From Actinoallomurus liliacearum (GTDB lineage Bacteria > Actinomycetota > Actinomycetes > Streptosporangiales > Streptosporangiaceae), in the NCBI RefSeq assembly GCF_039542035.1, contig NZ_BAABHJ010000002.1, positions 620,001-684,000 on the forward strand: DNA of 64,000 nt. Reading direction: 5' to 3'. Position 1 is the first letter of the stretch. Each line of letters opens with the position of its first letter. The notes below the pieces were generated by a model. The model was not told the DNA's origin and made no database searches. It was given only the letters and a program-made list of their open reading frames with translations. Below are positions 42,375 through 50,535 of the stretch, one piece after another. A program made the translations under genes and the position numbers.

Positions 42375-43330
42375 GTGCGCCTCCGTAGTACGCGAACGTT
42401 GATCCCCGCCAGCAGCAGGGCCGCGACGAACAGCATCCAGCCCAAGGCACTGGACAGGCCGAGCGTGGGGCTCAGGTTGGAGAAGAAGGCGAGTTTGTAC
42501 GTCTCCAGACCGAGCACGTTGGTGTGCCCGCCGGGTCCGCCGAAGGTCATGACGAGAAAGATCTGGAAGCCCTGCAGCGCGTCGCGCATGTTGAGCATCA
42601 CCACCGCCGCCGTGATGGGACGCAGCAGCGGCCAGATGATCGCCGTCGCGGTGCGGAGGTTCCCCGCGCCGTCCGTGCGCGCCGCGTCGATGATCGAACT
42701 GTCGATCGACTGCAGGCCGGTCAGGTACAGGAGCATCGCGACCGGGATCGCCCCCCACGACATCACCACGATCAGGGTGGGCAGGGCCGTCGTCGGGTTC
42801 CCGAGGAAGCCCTGGGGCTGCGAAAGGGTGCCCAGCCCCAGGTGCTTGAGGATGTAGTTGAGCGACCCGTCCGGCTGCAGCACGTACGTCCAGGCGTAGT
42901 ACACCGCGATGCCGGTCGTGACGTAGGGCAGGAAGAAGACGGTGCGGAACGCCGATCGCAGGAACGTGATGCGGTTGAGTGCGACCGCCAGCGGGAAACC
43001 GACGGCGACCGTCAGCAGCGGCACCGCGATGACCACGACGAGGGTGTGGACCGCGGCGCTCTGAACCGCCGGGGCATGGGCGGGGTCGCGGTAGAGCAGG
43101 TCGAGGTAGTTGCCGAACCCGACCCACGTCCAGTTCGGGGTGAAACCGTTCCAGCGGGCGAAGCTGAGTGCCAGGCCGTAGCCGACCGTATAGACGCCCA
43201 TGAGGGCGAACAGGACCACGGCCGGCAGCACGAACCCATAGCCGGTGAGGGCTTCCCGCACCCGCCGCCCCCGCAGGAGGGCGGCGGATGAGGTCGGCGG
43301 ATCCCCACCGGAGATCTCGCGCGGAGTCAC
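42371..43330 (-). CDS. Carbohydrate ABC transporter permease (MalF-like)
   Basis: A 319-residue permease with about six to seven helices. GFVLPAVVLFALMGVYTVGYGLALSF is the first, and the EAA loop is DAARTDGAGNLRTATAIIWPLL. GTG 43330 begins 4 bp after the binding-protein stop. Pairs with the MalG-like permease. Confidence 0.95.
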   Translation of the reverse strand: MTPREISGGDPPTSSAALLRGRRVREALTGYGFVLPAVVLFALMGVYTVGYGLALSFARWNGFTPNWTWVGFGNYLDLLYRDPAHAPAVQSAAVHTLVVVIAVPLLTVAVGFPLAVALNRITFLRSAFRTVFFLPYVTTGIAVYYAWTYVLQPDGSLNYILKHLGLGTLSQPQGFLGNPTTALPTLIVVMSWGAIPVAMLLYLTGLQSIDSSIIDAARTDGAGNLRTATAIIWPLLRPITAAVVMLNMRDALQGFQIFLVMTFGGPGGHTNVLGLETYKLAFFSNLSPTLGLSSALGWMLFVAALLLAGINVRVLRRRT

Positions 43331-43334
43331 AGTG

Positions 43335-44723
43335 TCACTTCCACGTGCTGGCGGCGTACGCGCCCAGTTGGGTGTTGAGCGCGGCCGGACTGAGCTCCTT
43401 CAGCGGCGACATCTTGATCAGCAGGTCGCCGGCCTTCTCGATGTCCCAGGACGAGCTCGAGAAGGTGCTGTCACTCGCGTCATAGGCGTTGTCGCCGGTA
43501 CCGAACACGGCCTCCAGCGAGCTCAGATCCGATCCGACGAGCCTGCTCGCGTCGGCTCCCAGGTCCGTGGCGGGCAGGTCGAGCGAGGCCTGCGCGAACG
43601 CCCCGGCCTGCTCCTTGTCGGACAGATACCTGACCCACTGCAGCGCGGCCTTCTGGTTCTTGCTCTGCGCGGAGATCCCCAGGCCGGTCAGCGCGATGGG
43701 GGCGAGCTTGAAGTCCTTCACCGCGCTGCCCTGTGCGGCGGGCAGACCGAAGGCCATGATGTTGCTGGGATCCATGCCGTTCTGCTTGATCGAGGCCATG
43801 GTGAAGGTGCCGCCGATGTCGAAGGCCGACTTGCCCTGGGCGAAGGCCTGGTCGGCGTCGTCGATCCCGAGCGTCTGGCTGCCGGCCGTCCAGTACGGCG
43901 TGATCTGGTCGTACACGGTGAGCGCGCGCTGCCCGTTCGGGCTCCCCCACGTCTGGGAGCGGTCCTGGCCGAACAGCGCCTGGTACGCGGGCTTGCCCAG
44001 ATAGGCGTAGGTGAGCGGCTGCAGCGCCCAGTCGAAGGCGGTGGAGGTGACCTTCAGGCCCATGGTGATTCCGCCGGTGGCCGGGTCCTTGCCGTGGGTC
44101 GCCTTGATCCAGGAGATCAGCTCCTCCCAGGTCTTCGGCGGCTTCGTCGGATCGAGCCCGGCCGCCCGCAGTTTGCTCTTGTTGGCGAAGACGATCCCGA
44201 ACGTGCCCGCGGTGAACGGGACGTCGAACATCTGGCCCTTCTTGACGCCCTTCCAGGGCGACTTCGGCTTCTGCGAAGCCTGATAGACCGAGTCGGTGAT
44301 GAGACCGGCGTCGGCCGTGCCCTGGAGGTACCGGCCCTTCCAGCCGGCGTCCACGCTCGGTGCGAGGTCGGTCAGGATTCCGGAGGCGCCGAAGACCCGG
44401 TCCTCACCGGCCGCGTGCAATTCGAGCACGTCCGCGAGGCTGTGGGCGGCCGCCGCGCTCTGCACCTTGCTGGTGTACGTATCGTCCGGCGTGTACGCGG
44501 TGATCTTGACCGTGATGCCGGTCTTCGCCTTGAAAGCCGCCGCGACGGCCTCCAGCGCCTTGACGTGAGTCTGCTTGAACGTCCACATCGTCAGCGTCTT
44601 GCCGCCGCCGGTGCCGCCGCCACCGCCGCCACCGCCGCAGCCGGCGGTGGCCGCCAGTAGCGCCGTGACCGCCGCGACCGCGTGTACTACTGGTCTTCTG
44701 CTCCTGCGCAGCCCTGTGCCCAC
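43335..44723 (-). CDS. Extracellular sugar-binding lipoprotein (family 1)
   Basis: A 462-residue lipoprotein. GTG 44723 is preceded by a near-perfect AAGGAGGACGC; upstream in-frame ATGs would place this ribosome site inside coding sequence. The signal helix (HAVAAVTALLAATAGC) ends in a lipobox, followed by a run of glycines. LTMWTFKQTHVKALEAVAAAF and the two-lobe pattern through NGQRALTVYDQITPYWTAG and AFAQGKSAFDIGGTFTMASI match CUT1 sugar-binding proteins. First gene of the operon. Confidence 0.94.
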   Translation of the reverse strand: MGTGLRRSRRPVVHAVAAVTALLAATAGCGGGGGGGGTGGGKTLTMWTFKQTHVKALEAVAAAFKAKTGITVKITAYTPDDTYTSKVQSAAAAHSLADVLELHAAGEDRVFGASGILTDLAPSVDAGWKGRYLQGTADAGLITDSVYQASQKPKSPWKGVKKGQMFDVPFTAGTFGIVFANKSKLRAAGLDPTKPPKTWEELISWIKATHGKDPATGGITMGLKVTSTAFDWALQPLTYAYLGKPAYQALFGQDRSQTWGSPNGQRALTVYDQITPYWTAGSQTLGIDDADQAFAQGKSAFDIGGTFTMASIKQNGMDPSNIMAFGLPAAQGSAVKDFKLAPIALTGLGISAQSKNQKAALQWVRYLSDKEQAGAFAQASLDLPATDLGADASRLVGSDLSSLEAVFGTGDNAYDASDSTFSSSSWDIEKAGDLLIKMSPLKELSPAALNTQLGAYAASTWK

Positions 44724-44822
44724 GCGTCCTCCTTGCATCGCTGCCGTACGAAGGCCGCCCCGAAAGTCCCTCGCTGGCCGGGCCGATCTCGGATTGAGTG
44801 CGTTGACCATAGGTGCGCCAGA

Positions 44823-44836
44823 TTTAACATGTCAAT
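44823..44836. promoter_or_regulatory. Operator 1 of the sugar operon/GntR-LacI regulator divergent region
   Basis: TTTAACATGTCAAT shares TTTAACATG with the second copy at 44887-44900. It lies 100 bp upstream of the binding-protein gene start and 122 bp upstream of the regulator start. Confidence 0.65.
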
Positions 44837-44886
44837 AGTCCAAAGTTGACGAGCGGATGCCGCACCCGTGGACAATGGATAGAGGT

Positions 44887-44900
44887 TTTAACATGCTAAA
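44887..44900. promoter_or_regulatory. Operator 2 of the sugar operon/GntR-LacI regulator divergent region
   Basis: TTTAACATGCTAAA is a near-palindrome (6 of 7 pairs) 64 bp from operator 1, 57 bp upstream of the regulator start. Together the two sites suit cooperative binding or looping by one dimeric regulator. Confidence 0.65.
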
Positions 44901-44957
44901 GTCGTGCCTAGAGCCGCGCGGGTTCGGTATCGTGGTGCGCCCGGGCAAGGAGATCGA

Positions 44958-46115
44958 TTGACGTCAACCAGCAACGCCGACGGCCCCCTGTATCAGCAGG
45001 TCAAGCGAGATCTGCTGGCGGCGATCGCCGCCGGTGAGTACGCCCCGGGGCGCCCGTTCGTGACCCAGCGGGAGATCTGCGAGCGCTTCAACGTCAGCCA
45101 CGCGACGGCCGTGCGGGCCCTCAATGAGCTCGCCGCCGAGGGCCACGTCGTGCGCCGCAGGGGCCAGGGCACCTTCGTGGCCGAACGCCCGCCGCATCCG
45201 GCCGCCGACACGGCGGACCGCACGATCGCGTGCGTACTGCAGTTCCAGGGCCCGCACGTCGGCCAGATCCTGGCGGGCATCGAGGAGGTCTGCGCCGAAC
45301 TCGGCTATCGGCTCTTCCTCTCCCACAGCGAAGGCGACCCCGCCCGTGAGGAGAAGGCCCTGCTTCAGGCGCTGGAGCACCAGGTCGACGGGATCATCGT
45401 CTACCCCGCCGACGGCACCGACGTCCTCTCCCCCTACGCCGAGGTGCGCCGACGCGGCGTACCGCTGATCATGGTCGACCGTTACCGCCCCGATCTGGCC
45501 AACGACGCGGTGGTCGCCGACAACTTCGCCGCGGGCCGCGACCTGACGACCGCCCTGATCGACGCCGGCCACCGGACCATCGCCACACTCTGGGACGAGA
45601 CCGACGTCACCAGTGTCCGCGACCGTCTCGCCGGGCACATCCAGGCGCTGCGCGAGCATGACATCCCGGTTCGGCAGGATCTGACGGTCCTGCGTCGCTA
45701 TCACGGCCAATCCGACGAGACTCGCCGTACGCTCCTCGCCGAGCTGCTCGAGGGGCCGCAGCCGCCGACGGTGCTGCTGTGCGCCAACGGTTACACGCTG
45801 GCGACCGCCGCGGAGGACCTCATTGCACTCGGCCGGGAGATCCCGGGCGACGTCGACCTCGCCGGGATGGACACCGCCGGCCCGTTCAACGTGCTGCCGC
45901 TGACGGCTGCGGCGGTATCGCTGCCGTCGCGGGAGATGGGCGGACGCGCCATGCGCCTGCTGCACGAGCGGATCAGCGAGCCCGGCGGCGCGGCCGGACC
46001 CGAGTTGGTCGTGCTGCCGGTGACCGTCCAGACCCGCCAGTCCGCCATGGGCCACCTCCAGGTCATCGGAACCGGGCGGTCCGCCGGCCGCCGTGCGGAA
46101 CGGCGGGCCAAGTGA
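44958..46115 (+). CDS. GntR-type DNA-binding/LacI-type sensor transcriptional regulator
   Basis: A 385-residue hybrid regulator. The N-terminal GntR winged helix is LYQQVKRDLLAAIAAGEYAPGRPF to FVAERPP (about residues 10-75). The rest is a periplasmic-binding-protein-like sugar sensor as in LacI/AraR (IACVLQFQGPHVGQILAGIEE, VDGIIVYPADG, AAVSLPSREMGGRAM). TTG 44958 has AAGGAGATC. Its gene is divergent from the sugar operon and overlaps the downstream ManD-like gene by 4 bp. Probably a repressor released by the imported sugar. Confidence 0.93.
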   Translation: MTSTSNADGPLYQQVKRDLLAAIAAGEYAPGRPFVTQREICERFNVSHATAVRALNELAAEGHVVRRRGQGTFVAERPPHPAADTADRTIACVLQFQGPHVGQILAGIEEVCAELGYRLFLSHSEGDPAREEKALLQALEHQVDGIIVYPADGTDVLSPYAEVRRRGVPLIMVDRYRPDLANDAVVADNFAAGRDLTTALIDAGHRTIATLWDETDVTSVRDRLAGHIQALREHDIPVRQDLTVLRRYHGQSDETRRTLLAELLEGPQPPTVLLCANGYTLATAAEDLIALGREIPGDVDLAGMDTAGPFNVLPLTAAAVSLPSREMGGRAMRLLHERISEPGGAAGPELVVLPVTVQTRQSAMGHLQVIGTGRSAGRRAERRAK

Positions 46116-47416
46116 CGGCGGCGCCGAAGCACGACGCCGACCGCCTGCTCGGCCCGTCCGGCGGGCTGCCGCAGGCGCTGCCACCGTGGCCGGCCCGCGA
46201 CGGCCTGCGGGTCACCGCCGTCCGCGCGATCGTGACTGCGCCGGAGGGCACTCCGCTGGTCGTCGTACGTGTCGACACTTCCGAGCCGGGTCTGTACGGA
46301 CTCGGCTGCGCGACGTTCACGCAGCGGTACGCCGCCGTGGCGGCGGCGGTCGACGATCATCTCGCCCCGCTCGTCATCGGCCGGCACCCGGCGGACATCG
46401 AGGACATCACGCGGCTGATCCACTACTCGTCCTACTGGCGAGGCGGCCCGGTGCTGAACAACGCCCTGTCCGGAGTCGACCAGGCCCTGTGGGACATCAC
46501 CGGCAAACGAGCCGGCATGCCCGTCTACGAACTTCTCGGGGGTCGCAGCCGAGCCGCCGTCGAGGTCTACTCCCACGCGGCCGGGGCGACGATCGACGAA
46601 ACCCTCGAACAGGCCGAGGCGCTCATCGACCAGGGCTACCGCAACGTCCGGCTCCAGGTCGGCGGCCCCGGCCTCGGCACGTACGGAGCCCCGGGCACCC
46701 CCGGAGGTTATCCGCGGTCGCCGCATCCGGACGGCTGGGACGCCGAACGCTATCTGCGCGCGACACCCGGCCTGTTCGCGGCGGCACGCGACCGCCTCGG
46801 CGACCGCGTGAACCTCATGCACGACGTGCACAGCCGGCTGACGCCCAAACAGGCCGTCGTGCTCGCCCGCGCGCTGGAGCCCTACCGATTGTCGTTCCTC
46901 GAAGACGTCGTCGCCCCGGAGTACTACGACCGGCTCCCGGAGGTACGCGCCGCCTCTCCGGTGCCGATCGCGGTCGGCGAGCAGATCGGCGCGGTGACCG
47001 ACGCGGCGCGGCTGATCCGGCACGGTGGCGTCGACCTGCTACGCCTGCACACCTCCGCCGTTGGCGGGCTGACTCCGACGCGCAAGCTCGTCGCACTGGC
47101 GGAGCTGTGCGGTGTGCGCACGGCGTTCCACTCCCCGGGTGACATCTCCCCCGTCGGCGTCGCGGCCAACCTGGCGGTCGACATCTCGACCCCGGCCTTC
47201 GGGTACCAGGAATCGCACACCTACAACGACGCGACCCATGAGGTCTTCCCCGGGACACCGGTCGTCCGCGACGGCCACCTCTACCCGTCGAACGCTCCGG
47301 GCTGGGGCGTCGATCTCGATGAGAAGGCGGCCCTCAGGTACCCGCCGACCAAGTTCCTCCACGAGCGCTGGGCGGCACAGGTCCGCCGCCCCGACGGCGG
47401 CCTCGAGCCCCCCTGA
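46112..47416 (+). CDS. Mannonate dehydratase-like enolase-superfamily enzyme (ManD/RspA type)
   Basis: A 434-residue enolase-superfamily enzyme. The capping domain (RVTAVRAIVTAPEGTPLVVVRV) is followed by the barrel. Mg ligands are MHDVHSR, FLEDVVAPE and VGEQIG; later are HTSAVGGLTPTRKL and FHSPGDISPVG, and an NDATHEVFPGTPVVRDGHLYP end, as in ManD. GTG 46112 overlaps the regulator stop (GTGA). It would dehydrate mannonate or gluconate-type acids; other enolase-family sugar acids are possible. Confidence 0.9.
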   Translation: MTAAPKHDADRLLGPSGGLPQALPPWPARDGLRVTAVRAIVTAPEGTPLVVVRVDTSEPGLYGLGCATFTQRYAAVAAAVDDHLAPLVIGRHPADIEDITRLIHYSSYWRGGPVLNNALSGVDQALWDITGKRAGMPVYELLGGRSRAAVEVYSHAAGATIDETLEQAEALIDQGYRNVRLQVGGPGLGTYGAPGTPGGYPRSPHPDGWDAERYLRATPGLFAAARDRLGDRVNLMHDVHSRLTPKQAVVLARALEPYRLSFLEDVVAPEYYDRLPEVRAASPVPIAVGEQIGAVTDAARLIRHGGVDLLRLHTSAVGGLTPTRKLVALAELCGVRTAFHSPGDISPVGVAANLAVDISTPAFGYQESHTYNDATHEVFPGTPVVRDGHLYPSNAPGWGVDLDEKAALRYPPTKFLHERWAAQVRRPDGGLEPP

Positions 47417-47417
47417 T

Positions 47418-47431
47418 CGGGGCCGACCCCG
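47418..47431. terminator. Possible bidirectional terminator hairpin
   Basis: CGGGG-CCGA-CCCCG forms a perfect 5 bp stem with a 4-base loop in the 24 bp between two convergent genes. No T-tract is present. Confidence 0.4.
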
Positions 47432-47440
47432 GCGACCCGC

Positions 47441-48640
47441 TCAGGCGGCGCCGACCGGGTCGTGAGGGTCCCCGCCACGTTCGGCGGAGGCGAGCCGGTC
47501 GGCGAGTATCCGGGGAGCGTGGGCGAGGACCATGCCGGCGGCGCCTCGCACCTCGGCCTGGTCGCCGAGTTCGCCCGGCAGGACGGTGACGTCCTCCGCG
47601 GCGGGCGCCAGGGCGTAACGCCGGATCGCCCGCTCCATCGGCCCGAACAGCTTCGGGCCGATGGCCGCGAACTCGCCGCCGACGACGATGAACTCGGGAT
47701 TCAGCAGGGTGACGAGGTCGGCCAGGATACGGCCGACGTGTTCGGCCGCGTCCTCCAGGGCGCGGACGGCCCCCCGGTCGCCCTCGTCGATCAGCCGTAG
47801 AAGATCGGGCACGGTGACGCGGTGGCCCCGGCTGTCCTCCAGGAGCCTGGCGACGGCGGCCGGGGCCGCCACGGTCTCCAGGCATCCGCGATTTCCGCAC
47901 CGGCAGATACGGCCGCGCGGGTCGACCGCGATGTGGCCGAACTCGCCGGCCAGGCCCCCCGCCCCGGTCAGCGGCCGACCGCCGCTGACGATTCCCGCGC
48001 CGACGCCGGTGGAGAGCCTGATATAGATCATGTCGGCCGTGCCACGCCCGGCGCCGTACAGGCGCTCGGCGAGGGCGCCGGCGTCGGCGTTGTTGGCGAT
48101 CCAGGCGGTCAGGCCGGTCCGCTGCTCCAGCTCGCGACCCGGCCGAAGCCCCACCCAGCCGGGCATGATGCCGCGCGCTTCCAAGGAGCCGTCGGCGGTG
48201 CGAACCGGAGCGGCGATGTCGACGCCCAGCCCCAGGACGTCGCCGGTGGGGATGTCCTTCTCCCGGAGGGCTTGATGGATCAGGTCGGCGGCGCGGTCGA
48301 GGGTCTCGCGAGGTGTCCGGTCGGTGTCGTTGGCCACGGCGGTGTCCCAGATCGGGTGTCCGTGAAGGTCGCATACGGCGACGCGGACGTGCTGGTGGCC
48401 GATGTCGGCGGCGACCGCGTAGGCGGCGGAGGAGATGAGCGTCAGGGGCTGCGCCGGCCGGCCGGTCGGCCGGTCCCGCGAACCCGACGTGTCGGGCTCT
48501 TCCCTGATCAGGCCCGCGGCCAGCAGGTCGCCGGCGATCGAGGAGACGGTCGCCCTGGACAGCCCGGTGAGCCTGGTGAGTTGCGAACGGCTCGTATGGC
48601 CCACGTGGTGGAGCGCCTCGAGCACCCGGAGCCGCCCCAC
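47441..48640 (-). CDS. ROK family transcriptional regulator 1
   Basis: A 399-residue ROK repressor. An N-terminal winged helix (TSRSQLTRLTGLSRATVSSIAGDLLAAGLI) precedes the kinase-fold sensor, with the zinc motif CRCGNRGCLE, the ATP-type loop and GVGAGIVSGGR. The frame is open upstream of GTG 48640 for nine more codons homologous to the second ROK gene (59356) but has no ATG/GTG/TTG there. Instead a GAGGAG sits before an ATC codon (48667), so the start is uncertain. It faces away from the hydrolase genes (48850-59105), whose 3' end lies behind it. Confidence 0.9.
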   Translation of the reverse strand: MGRLRVLEALHHVGHTSRSQLTRLTGLSRATVSSIAGDLLAAGLIREEPDTSGSRDRPTGRPAQPLTLISSAAYAVAADIGHQHVRVAVCDLHGHPIWDTAVANDTDRTPRETLDRAADLIHQALREKDIPTGDVLGLGVDIAAPVRTADGSLEARGIMPGWVGLRPGRELEQRTGLTAWIANNADAGALAERLYGAGRGTADMIYIRLSTGVGAGIVSGGRPLTGAGGLAGEFGHIAVDPRGRICRCGNRGCLETVAAPAAVARLLEDSRGHRVTVPDLLRLIDEGDRGAVRALEDAAEHVGRILADLVTLLNPEFIVVGGEFAAIGPKLFGPMERAIRRYALAPAAEDVTVLPGELGDQAEVRGAAGMVLAHAPRILADRLASAERGGDPHDPVGAA

Positions 48641-48752
48641 CTCTCTAAGGTTGAGCGGGGTATCGATCGCTGACTCCTCGACGTTGGCGTTTACCTTCTG
48701 AGATTAGCAAGCACGGTCGACGGAATCGCCCGCGGATCAGCGCCTATTGCTT

Positions 48753-48780
48753 GATTTAAGGCGTAAAATCGGCTTAATCC
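48753..48780. promoter_or_regulatory. Possible ROK operator upstream of ROK 1
   Basis: GATTTAAG and CTTAATCC form an imperfect inverted repeat with a 12 bp spacer. It overlaps TTTAAGGCGTAAAAT, a motif similar to TTTAGGCGTACATT at 59245-59258 upstream of the second ROK gene and of the GH3 gene. Confidence 0.5.
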
Positions 48781-48849
48781 GTCCCTGGATCCTCCACTTC
48801 CGCCCACCGCCATCCCAGGGTTTTGCCTGACATCGGCCAATATTCTCCG

Positions 48850-50475
48850 TCAGTTCGTGAGCAAGTCGAATTCCTCCCAAGGCCCGATGGCGGCGCGGTT
48901 GGCGATCAGGGGTTGGGCGCCGGCGTTCTCGGCGGTGACGTACATGTTGTTCGCGTGCGCGCGCAGGCTGACGCTGCCGTCGCTGTTGTGGATCAGCTGG
49001 AACGTCTCCCAGGGGCCGATGGCCGTGCGGTTGGCGATCAACGGCTGGGCGCCCGCGTCCTCGGCGGTGACGTAGTCGCCGTTTGCGTGGGCGCGAAGGG
49101 CGACGTCGCCGTTGCCCCGATCGACCTGGTCGAACTGCTCCCAGGAGCCGATCGCGGCGCGGTTGGCGATGAGGGGCTGGGCACCGGCGTTCTCCGCGGT
49201 GACGTACATGTTGTTCGCGTGCGCGCGCAGGCTGATCACCGGACCGGATGACGGTGCCTGACCGAAGATGCCGAGGTCGACGGCGTCGGCGATGGCCTGC
49301 AGGCCGGCCTCATTCGGGTGCAGGTGGTCGCCGCTGTCGTAGGCGGGCAGATAGCGGGTCGGATTGCCGGGGTCGTGGGTGGCCGTGTCCTGGTCGACGA
49401 CGGCGTCGCAGCCGCTGTTCGCGCCGCGGATGAAGGAGTTGATCGCCTCCCGGCCGTTCTCGCCGGTCTGCGTCCAGTACGACGCGCCTTGGTAGGGCGT
49501 GAGGGCGGAGCAGATGAAGGAGATGCCCTTCTGGTGGGCGCGGGAGATCAACTGCTTGATGCCGTTGATGAGATCGTCGGCGTTGGCCTGGCTGGAGCCC
49601 AGGTCGTTGATCGGGTCATCGGAGAAGATCACCCAGCGCACGCCGGGCTGGGCGAGCACGTCGCGGTCGAACCGGTTGAGCGCGCTCTGGCCGGCCCCGT
49701 CCCTGAGCAGTTGGTTCCCGCTGATCCCCTGGTTGAGCACGCCGATCGTCCGGCCACTGGCGTTCAGCCGCTGCGCCAGGTCGTTGGGCCAGCGCCGGTT
49801 GTCGTCCTGCCCCGAGGCGACGCCGTCGGTGATCGACGCGCCGAGCGTCGCCACCGCGCCCTGCGCCGCCGGATTCTGCACGTCCAAATTGGCGAGGAAG
49901 GCGTAGGCGCCGGTGGTCTGCGCGCCGTTCAGCGTCGCGGAGCCGCTGACATCACCGCCGGCGATGTAGTTGGTCTGGGTGCCCTGGGAGTGGCCGGTGG
50001 CCGATCCGGTCGCCCGGGGCAGATAGATGCTGACGGCGACGTTGGACAGGGCGGGGACGGCGAAGGGGATGGAGTCGCTGACCGCGGTGCCGCCCGCCGG
50101 GATCGTGACGGAGCTCTGGCCGCCGAACGTGACCTGCTTGTCGGTGCCGGTCGAGATGCCGGCTCCCGACGTGGACTGCGCGATGTGCACGTCCGAGATC
50201 ATCAGTGGTTCGCCGCCGAAGACGTTGGACAGCTGTACCCGGGCCGCGGTGCCGCCGATGCTGGTGTGCACGATCTGGCGCAGCGTCTGCTGGTTGAACG
50301 AAGCGCCGGTGCTCTGCGGCGAGGCGGACCAGGTTCCGGTCCAGGAGACGGCCGCGGGCTGAGCGGCGGGCGCCCGTACCGGAGCGGCTGCCGCCGGTGC
50401 GGTGAACGATCCGGCGACGAGTGCGGCGGCCGCAGCCCATATCATCGGCCGGGCCTTGTCGGCATGGATGTGCAT
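48850..50475 (-). CDS. Secreted SGNH/GDSL hydrolase with C-terminal fascin-type beta-trefoil
   Basis: A 541-residue exported enzyme. The signal peptide ends PAAAA after ~30 residues. A beta-sandwich and SGNH domain follow with LGASITDG (nucleophile Ser), NQGISGNQLL (oxyanion Gly), SDDPINDLG (Asn) and GDHLHPN (Asp and His of the triad). The last 129 residues are three ~43-residue repeats around LRAHANNMYVTAENAGAQPL, a beta-trefoil like fascin or lectin-type modules. It may de-esterify polysaccharides and bind carbohydrate. The next gene shares the same trefoil. Confidence 0.92.
   Translation of the reverse strand: MHIHADKARPMIWAAAAALVAGSFTAPAAAAPVRAPAAQPAAVSWTGTWSASPQSTGASFNQQTLRQIVHTSIGGTAARVQLSNVFGGEPLMISDVHIAQSTSGAGISTGTDKQVTFGGQSSVTIPAGGTAVSDSIPFAVPALSNVAVSIYLPRATGSATGHSQGTQTNYIAGGDVSGSATLNGAQTTGAYAFLANLDVQNPAAQGAVATLGASITDGVASGQDDNRRWPNDLAQRLNASGRTIGVLNQGISGNQLLRDGAGQSALNRFDRDVLAQPGVRWVIFSDDPINDLGSSQANADDLINGIKQLISRAHQKGISFICSALTPYQGASYWTQTGENGREAINSFIRGANSGCDAVVDQDTATHDPGNPTRYLPAYDSGDHLHPNEAGLQAIADAVDLGIFGQAPSSGPVISLRAHANNMYVTAENAGAQPLIANRAAIGSWEQFDQVDRGNGDVALRAHANGDYVTAEDAGAQPLIANRTAIGPWETFQLIHNSDGSVSLRAHANNMYVTAENAGAQPLIANRAAIGPWEEFDLLTN
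48853..49239 (-). repeat. Three-fold intragenic repeat encoding the SGNH protein's beta-trefoil
   Basis: Three direct imperfect repeats of about 129 bp each, clearly similar at DNA level as well as protein level. They encode LRAHAN..YVTAE(N/D)AGAQPLIANR(A/T)AIG.WE units. Their similarity suggests recent internal duplication or homogenisation. Confidence 0.85.
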
Positions 50476-50535
50476 GACGATGGGATCTCCTCTGCTCTGC
50501 CAGGTGGTGGGCCGCGACCCATGCCGCCTCGGACG

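Noticed and set aside
44640..44700. CRISPR-like or satellite repeat around CCGCCGCCACC in the sugar-binding protein gene
   Set aside because: It simply encodes the poly-glycine linker after the lipobox.
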